This document shows, piece by piece, positions 4,944-9,666 of a DNA stretch of 9,666 nucleotides. The stretch comes from Sulfurimonas sp. (GTDB lineage Bacteria > Campylobacterota > Campylobacteria > Campylobacterales > Sulfurimonadaceae): the NCBI GenBank assembly GCA_015487435.1, contig WFPU01000139.1, positions 1 to 9,666 of the forward strand, written 5' to 3'. A model generated the notes under the pieces. It searched no databases and was not told the origin of the DNA. It was given only the letters and a program-made list of their open reading frames with translations. Position 1 is the stretch's first letter. Every line of letters begins with the position of its first letter. A program made the position numbers and the translations under genes.

Positions 4944-5661
4944 TATAAAACTTCAAGATGGTGCTATTATCGTCTCAGATGCGCACTATTCACCATCACG
5001 ACCAGAACTTCTAGATTTTTTTAAAGATATAAAAAATAAAAAAATAAATCCTCCACAAATAATCCTTATGGGGGATATATTTGATGCACTTTTTGGCATA
5101 ATAAAAAGAACTTACACACAAAATCAAGAACTAATAGATATTATAAATGAAGTATCTTTAAATATAGAGATAATATATTTAGAGGGTAATCATGATTTTA
5201 ATCTTACAACAATCTTTGCAGATGTTAGAGTTTATACTATAGCCAATCAACCAGTATTTTGCGAAAATAATGATAAAAAAATATATTTAGCGCATGGTGA
5301 TTTTAATGGAAGTTGGGGATATAAAATCTATACAGCACTAATTCGCAATAGGGTGATGCTTTTTATATTAAATATTTTAAATGCAGTGTTTGGTAATTTT
5401 GTACTTAATTATTTAGATAAACATCTATCAAAAAAAGATGATTGTGCAAAGATAGATGAGTTTCATACCATTGTAAAAAATAGACTTGAAAATAGATATG
5501 AATGTGAGTATTTTATAGAGGGTCATTACCATCAAGATAGAGCTATTAAATTAAATAATTTCAACTATATAAATTTAGCTGCTTTTGCTTGTAATCAAAG
5601 ATACTTTATAGTAGAATTTGCTAAAGAAAAATTACTAACGAGTAAAAAATACCTTAAATAA
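4933..5661 (+). CDS. lpxH: LpxH-like metallophosphoesterase, probable UDP-2,3-diacylglucosamine pyrophosphohydrolase
   Basis: The 242-residue protein has every calcineurin-like metal motif in order: SDAH (Asp16, His18), GDIFD (Asp48), GNHD (Asn86, His87), HGD (His121) and GHYH (His198, His200). This set and spacing match LpxH, which hydrolyses UDP-2,3-diacylglucosamine to lipid X and UMP at the inner membrane. A hydrophobic, Arg-containing insert at about 135-160 (IRNRVMLFILNILNAVFG) fits the lipid-binding cap of LpxH. A relative acting on other substrates cannot be excluded from sequence alone. The ATG overlaps the argC stop by 11 bases, so it is probably translationally coupled. It ends 12 bases before cheV. 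Confidence 0.78.
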   Translation: MSHNIKLQDGAIIVSDAHYSPSRPELLDFFKDIKNKKINPPQIILMGDIFDALFGIIKRTYTQNQELIDIINEVSLNIEIIYLEGNHDFNLTTIFADVRVYTIANQPVFCENNDKKIYLAHGDFNGSWGYKIYTALIRNRVMLFILNILNAVFGNFVLNYLDKHLSKKDDCAKIDEFHTIVKNRLENRYECEYFIEGHYHQDRAIKLNNFNYINLAAFACNQRYFIVEFAKEKLLTSKKYLK

Positions 5662-5673
5662 GGGAAAATAAGA

Positions 5674-6621
5674 ATGACGAATGAAAATTCATTAAAAGTT
5701 GGTTCTAATGAGATGGAACTTGTTGATTTTCGCATATTAAAAGAGGAAGATTCTGGAATATATGAAGGGATTTATGGGATAAACGTCTCAAAAGTTCGAG
5801 AAATCATCAAAATGCCATCTTTAACTGAACTTCCAGGGACACCAAAATTTATAGAGGGTATATTTGACCTTCGTGATGTAGTAATACCTGTAGTAAATTT
5901 ATCAAATTGGATGGGTATTAAAGCACCAGAAGAAGCACAAAAAAATGCTCGTGTAATTATCACAGAGTTTAACAATATATTAATAGGTTTCATAGTCCAT
6001 GAGGCAAAAAGAATTAGACGAATAAACTGGGCTGATATAGAACCAGCATCATTTGCAACTGGAGCAAGTCCTTTAGATGATTCTAAAATAACAGGTGTAA
6101 CAAGAATAGAAGATGATAGTGTACTTTTGATTTTAGATCTTGAGAGTGTAGTGCAGGACTTAGGACTTTATGAGCCAGATGTTGAAGAGTTGTCATTAAA
6201 AGATGATGATACACATTTTTCAGGTATAGCTCTTGTTTTAGATGATAGTTCAACTGCTAGAAAAATTGTAAAAGAAGCCCTTGTTAAAATGGGCTTTAGT
6301 GTAGTAGAAGCTATTGATGGTCAAGAGGGTTTAGAAAAACTAGATGATATCTATAAAATGTACGGTGAAAATATCTCATCTAATTTAAAAATTATAATCT
6401 CTGATGTAGAGATGCCTAGAATGGATGGTTTTCATTTTGCAGCAAACGTTAAAGATGATGATAGATTTAAAAACATCCCCATTGTATTTAACTCATCGAT
6501 TAGTGATCATTTTAGTGAAAATAGAGGGATAGAAGCTGGTGGAGAGGCTTATTTAGTTAAGTTTCAAGCTAGTTCATTTTACAAAGAAGTATCGCGAATA
6601 GTTCGCGAACACACCAAATAG
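5674..6621 (+). CDS. cheV: Chemotaxis coupling protein CheV (CheW domain plus receiver)
   Basis: The 315-residue protein has a CheW-like domain at about 15-165, containing VSKVREIIKMPSLTELPGTP and the block EGIFDLRDVVIPVVNL typical of receptor and kinase coupling. A CheY-like receiver follows at about 184-312. The receiver has acidic-pocket Asp190 and Asp191, phosphoacceptor Asp244 in ISDVEMPRMDG, Ser274 at the switch position, and Lys296. Lys is followed by Phe rather than the usual Pro, as I recall is common in CheV. CheV links chemoreceptors to CheA, and its phosphorylation by CheA tunes the signal during adaptation. AAGGG (5660-5664) precedes the ATG by nine bases. It is the first gene of the che block; no clear promoter is visible in the 12-base gap, so an internal one in the preceding gene or read-through is likely. 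Confidence 0.96.
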   Translation: MTNENSLKVGSNEMELVDFRILKEEDSGIYEGIYGINVSKVREIIKMPSLTELPGTPKFIEGIFDLRDVVIPVVNLSNWMGIKAPEEAQKNARVIITEFNNILIGFIVHEAKRIRRINWADIEPASFATGASPLDDSKITGVTRIEDDSVLLILDLESVVQDLGLYEPDVEELSLKDDDTHFSGIALVLDDSSTARKIVKEALVKMGFSVVEAIDGQEGLEKLDDIYKMYGENISSNLKIIISDVEMPRMDGFHFAANVKDDDRFKNIPIVFNSSISDHFSENRGIEAGGEAYLVKFQASSFYKEVSRIVREHTK

Positions 6622-6632
6622 GAGTTTAAAAT

Positions 6633-9032
6633 ATGGATGAATTTCAGGAGATACTACAAGATTTTTTAGTTGAATCATTTGAGTTAGTTGAACAATTAGA
6701 TCAAGATTTAATTGAGTTAGAAGCTAACCCCGAAGATTTAGAACTATTAAACGGAATCTTTAGAGTTGCTCATACTGTAAAAGGTGCATCATCATTTTTA
6801 AATTTTGATGTACTAACGCATCTGACTCATCACATGGAAAATGTTTTAAATAAAGCAAGACATGGTGAGTTAGTAATTACTCCAGATATTATGGATGTTG
6901 TTTTAGAGTCAATAGACTTAATGAAGTCGCTTTTAAATATTATTCGTGATACAAGTTCAGATGCTGGTATTGATGTAGCTGCTTGTGTTGCTAAACTTGA
7001 TAAAGTTGCCGGTGGAGATGGTAATACAGCTAATGTAGAATCTACCTCTGCCCCAGTAGAAGAAGTGATTGAAGAAGAGGTAGTTGAAGAAACACCTGAT
7101 GAAGATGAACTAGATTATGACAATATGAGTGATGAAGAGGTAGAGGCTGAAATTGCAAGATTGTTAAACGACCGTCAAGAGCAAGATAAGGCAAAAAGAG
7201 CTGCTAAGATAGCTGAAGGTAAATCAGTTCCTGAAGTTCCACCTTCTCCTGATGAGACACCTAAAGAGGAACCAGCGCCAGCCGTTACACCTCCACCACC
7301 TCCACCACCAACTCCACCAGTTGTAAAAAAAGAGGCACCAAAATCTGATGATCCAAAAGCAGCAGCACCTGTTAAAAAAGCAGCTACAGTTGAGCAAACT
7401 ATTCGTGTTGATGTAAAAAGACTAGATCACTTAATGAATCTTATTGGTGAGCTTGTTCTTGCTAAAAATAGACTTATTAAGATTAATGATGATGTTGAAG
7501 AGCGTTATGAGGGGGAAGAATTTTTAGAGGAATTAAATCAGGTTGTATCTATTGTTTCTCTTGTTACAACTGACTTGCAAATTGCAGTTATGAAAACTAG
7601 AATGCTTCCAATTGGTAAAGTCTTTAACAAATTTCCTAGAATGATTAGGGATTTAACTAGAGAGTTAAACAAAAAAATAGAACTAGAGATTTTTGGGGAA
7701 GATACTGAGCTTGATAAATCAATTGTTGAAGAGATTGGTGATCCATTAGTTCACATTATTCGTAATTCATGTGATCATGGTATTGAAACACCAGATGTTC
7801 GCTTAGCAGCTGGAAAAGAAGAGGGTGGTGTTATATCACTTAGAGCATATAATGAAGGTAACCAAATTGTTATTCAAATTGATGATGACGGTAAGGGTTT
7901 GGATGCTGATATGCTTAAAGATAAGGGGATAGAAAAAGGCTTAATCAGCGAAAAAGAAGCTGATAATATGAGTGATAAAGAAGCATTTTTACTCATTATG
8001 AGACCAGGTTTTTCAACAGCAGCAGCAGTTACAAATGTATCTGGACGTGGTGTTGGAATGGATGTTGTAAAAACAAACATTGAAAAAGTTAACGGTATTA
8101 TTGATGTTGAGAGTGAGATTGGAAAAGGGACTTCTATGAAGTTGAAAATTCCTTTAACTCTTGCAATTATACAAGCCCTACTAGTTGGTGTTCAAGAAGA
8201 AACTTATGCAATTCCATTAGCTTCGGTTCTTGAAACTGTTCGTATCTCAACTGATGAAATTTATACAGTTGAGGGAAAAAGTGTTATGAGACTTCGCGAA
8301 GATGTTTTATCACTTGTTCATATAGCTGATATTTTTGAAGTTGAACGTATAATGAGTGGGGGCGAACATGCATATGTAGTTGTTCTTGGTCTTGGTACTC
8401 AAAAGCTAGGTTTAGTTGTTGATACTTTAGTGGGTCAAGAAGAGATAGTTATTAAATCATTGGGTGATTACTTAAAAGGTATTGAAGGTATTGCTGGTGC
8501 AACTATACGTGGTGATGGTGGTGTTACACTTATTGTTGACGTTGTTGCACTTATGGATATGGCTAAAAATGTTAAAGTAAGTGCTACTCAAAGTTCAGCA
8601 TCTAATGCAGGACAACTGGTACAAGAAAAAACAAAAGCAAGTGATTATACAATTATGATTGTTGATGATTCTAAAACAGATAGAACTATTATGTCAAATG
8701 CACTTAAACCACTTGGTGTGACTTTAATTGAAGCTTGTGATGGACAAGAAGCTCTTAATACTTTAAAGCAGGGTGATCATCATTTTGATGCTATGCTTAT
8801 TGATATAGAGATGCCAAAAATGGATGGTTACACATTAGCAACAGAGATTAAAAAATATAGCAGATATAAAAACTTACCATTAATCGCGGTAACAAGTCGT
8901 ACTGGTAAATCAGATCGTATGCGTGGAGTTGAATCTGGAATGATCGAGTATATTACTAAACCATATTCAGCAGATTACTTGTCTAGTGTAGTACAAAGAA
9001 ATGTAAACTTTAAATCGGAGTTCTTATCATGA
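6633..9032 (+). CDS. cheA: Chemotaxis histidine kinase CheA with C-terminal receiver (CheAY)
   Basis: The 799-residue hybrid kinase has these domains in order. P1/HPt at 1-105 has phosphorylated His47 in AHTVKGAS. A long linker (about 125-250) is first acidic, then Lys/Ala-rich, then Pro-rich. P3 dimerisation helices start near 255 (VKRLDHLMNLIGELVLAKNR). The P4 ATPase has its N box at 374-385 (HIIRNSCDHGIE), DDDGKG at 417-421 and GRGVGMDVV at 471-479. The CheW-like P5 lies at about 505-645. A receiver lies at about 672-790 with Asp678, Asp679, phosphoacceptor Asp724, Thr754 and Lys776. No recognisable P2 domain lies between P1 and P3. Such CheAY fusions are known in Helicobacter and Campylobacter. 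AGGAG (6620-6624) overlaps the cheV stop. The stop overlaps the cheW start as ATGA. Confidence 0.97.
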   Translation: MDEFQEILQDFLVESFELVEQLDQDLIELEANPEDLELLNGIFRVAHTVKGASSFLNFDVLTHLTHHMENVLNKARHGELVITPDIMDVVLESIDLMKSLLNIIRDTSSDAGIDVAACVAKLDKVAGGDGNTANVESTSAPVEEVIEEEVVEETPDEDELDYDNMSDEEVEAEIARLLNDRQEQDKAKRAAKIAEGKSVPEVPPSPDETPKEEPAPAVTPPPPPPPTPPVVKKEAPKSDDPKAAAPVKKAATVEQTIRVDVKRLDHLMNLIGELVLAKNRLIKINDDVEERYEGEEFLEELNQVVSIVSLVTTDLQIAVMKTRMLPIGKVFNKFPRMIRDLTRELNKKIELEIFGEDTELDKSIVEEIGDPLVHIIRNSCDHGIETPDVRLAAGKEEGGVISLRAYNEGNQIVIQIDDDGKGLDADMLKDKGIEKGLISEKEADNMSDKEAFLLIMRPGFSTAAAVTNVSGRGVGMDVVKTNIEKVNGIIDVESEIGKGTSMKLKIPLTLAIIQALLVGVQEETYAIPLASVLETVRISTDEIYTVEGKSVMRLREDVLSLVHIADIFEVERIMSGGEHAYVVVLGLGTQKLGLVVDTLVGQEEIVIKSLGDYLKGIEGIAGATIRGDGGVTLIVDVVALMDMAKNVKVSATQSSASNAGQLVQEKTKASDYTIMIVDDSKTDRTIMSNALKPLGVTLIEACDGQEALNTLKQGDHHFDAMLIDIEMPKMDGYTLATEIKKYSRYKNLPLIAVTSRTGKSDRMRGVESGMIEYITKPYSADYLSSVVQRNVNFKSEFLS
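7287..7322 (+). repeat. Proline-codon tract in the CheA linker
   Basis: Codons for residues 219-230 read Thr, seven Pro, Thr, Pro, Pro, Val, encoded by mixed CCT and CCA. The surrounding linker (about 200-250) is also Pro-, Ala- and Lys-rich and presumably flexible. Mixed codons argue against a slippage-prone phase-variable tract. Runs of three or more prolines are known to stall ribosomes unless EF-P is present. Confidence 0.8.
9017..9020 (+). promoter_or_regulatory. Ribosome binding site of cheW inside the cheA 3' end
   Basis: GGAG lies eight bases before the cheW ATG and within the last codons of cheA. Together with the ATGA overlap it implies coupled translation, which would tie CheA and CheW synthesis together. 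Confidence 0.7.
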
Positions 9033-9523
9033 GCGATAAATTAAAAGATATAATTAATAAACAAAGTGATCAGCAAAATTCTGATATAGTTAATTTAGAT
9101 GATGTAGTACAGTTGGTTGGATTTATTATTGGTGATGAAGAGTATGCTATCCCTATTTTAGCGATTCAAGAGATTATTAAACCATTTCCATGGACGCGTG
9201 TACCACAAGTTCCAGCATATGTTAAGGGAGTGTTTAATATGCGTGGTTCAGTTATACCTTTGATTGATTTACGTTTAAAATTTGGTTTGAATGAGCAAAA
9301 ACATAATGATGAAACACGTTTTATAGTTATGAAAGTTGGTGATGAGATAGCTGGGTTTATAATAGATAGATTAACTATGGCACTTCGTATTAAAAAGAAA
9401 AATATTGGACCAGCTCCTGATACAATTAATTCAGAAGATTCTTTAATTGATGGAGTTGGAAAAGAAGAGGATAGAATAATCACTATTTTAAAAGCAGATA
9501 AATTATTAAAAAGAGATTTTTAA
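9029..9523 (+). CDS. cheW: Chemotaxis coupling protein CheW
   Basis: This 164-residue single CheW domain is of normal family length. A polar N-terminal tail of about 25 residues precedes the core. Core blocks are VGFIIGDEEYAIPILAIQEI (29-48), VPAYVKGVFNMRGSVIPLID (61-80) and the late GVGKEEDRIITILKADKLL. It bridges chemoreceptors and CheA in hexagonal arrays at the membrane. The Arg in NMRG, which contacts receptors and the kinase P5 domain in CheW proteins, is present. Its ATG overlaps the cheA stop by four bases. It ends the che block, and no terminator follows. Confidence 0.96.
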   Translation: MSDKLKDIINKQSDQQNSDIVNLDDVVQLVGFIIGDEEYAIPILAIQEIIKPFPWTRVPQVPAYVKGVFNMRGSVIPLIDLRLKFGLNEQKHNDETRFIVMKVGDEIAGFIIDRLTMALRIKKKNIGPAPDTINSEDSLIDGVGKEEDRIITILKADKLLKRDF

Positions 9524-9534
9524 TAAAATATAAG

Positions 9535-9666
9535 ATGGCTAACTCTTCTTTAAAAATAATTCAAGATACCACAACCCTCTCGCTAAATTTTTTTGGCGAG
9601 TTTACTCTCTACTCAGTCTCATCTTATGAACAAAAGATAAAAACATCAAATTACGAACAATACAAA
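9535..9666 (+). CDS. Start of an open frame running off the window, possibly an MlaE-type permease N-terminus
   Basis: An ATG 11 bases after the cheW stop opens a frame that is uninterrupted for 44 codons to the window end. The product begins MANSSLKIIQDTTTLSLNFF, then GEFTLYSVSSYEQKI. The pattern (strand, polar turn, strand with G-E-x-T-x-Y, helix) resembles the STAS-like domain found at the N-terminus of some Campylobacterota MlaE/YrbE ABC permeases for phospholipid transport. This is an inference from a short fragment. The Shine-Dalgarno is weak, so it may be read through from cheW. Confidence 0.55.
   Translation, partial: MANSSLKIIQDTTTLSLNFFGEFTLYSVSSYEQKIKTSNYEQYK

Noticed and set aside
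7287..7322. Proline tract as a phase-variable simple repeat
   Set aside because: The codons mix CCT and CCA, so there is no long perfect repeat, and unit loss would only change linker length without a frameshift.
7874..8080. Minus-strand 68-residue open frame inside cheA
   Set aside because: It is antisense to the conserved ATPase domain of CheA, Ser/Pro-rich by composition, and has no supporting signals.
9579..9600. Hairpin CTCGC/GCGAG with a T-rich loop after cheW as a terminator
   Set aside because: The stem is only five base pairs, the T-run is in the loop rather than after the stem, and it lies inside a continuing open frame.

Overview
The window is AT-rich and densely coding, and looks like a contig end from a Campylobacterota (formerly Epsilonproteobacteria) genome, most like the Sulfurimonas group. 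The main evidence is the chemotaxis operon order cheV-cheA-cheW, with CheA carrying a C-terminal receiver domain (CheAY). Supporting evidence is the surE-ThiF-family pair, which as I recall is also linked in Campylobacter jejuni, with greA not far from the che genes. The species cannot be fixed from the sequence. Codon use looks uniform across the window and there is no sign of phage, integron, CRISPR or insertion-sequence genes. I saw no tRNA or rRNA gene.

Layout. Bases 1-27 are not genomic: they match the Nextera/Tn5 sequencing adapter, including the 19-bp mosaic end at 9-27. Bases 28 to about 120 may be a misjoined fragment. Next come two minus-strand genes of unknown function: 642-1181, then 120-614, which is exported and ends in a hexapeptide repeat and a short hydrophobic tail. 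A near-palindromic -10 region separates them from a plus-strand run of surE and a tcdA-like gene, which overlap. An approximately 87-bp palindromic repeat element follows, then two overlapping small unknown genes: a membrane protein and a cysteine-rich 78-residue protein. A clear extended -10 promoter then opens greA-argC-lpxH-like, three overlapping genes for transcript cleavage, arginine synthesis and probably lipid A synthesis. The chemotaxis block cheV-cheAY-cheW follows almost without gaps. The window ends in the start of another gene, possibly an MlaE-type permease with an N-terminal STAS-like domain.

How the genes work together. CheW and the CheW domain of CheV couple receptors to the kinase CheA. 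CheA phosphorylates receiver domains; two of these (CheV and the CheA C-terminus) are encoded here, while the motor-binding CheY is not. The surE-tcdA and greA-argC-lpxH groups look like compact housekeeping operons rather than single pathways. This is mostly a core-genome region. The items that most deserve a second look are the palindromic repeat that interrupts the upstream side of an unknown membrane gene, the unknown gene pair before greA, the seven-proline run and P2-less linker of CheA, and the artefactual left end.
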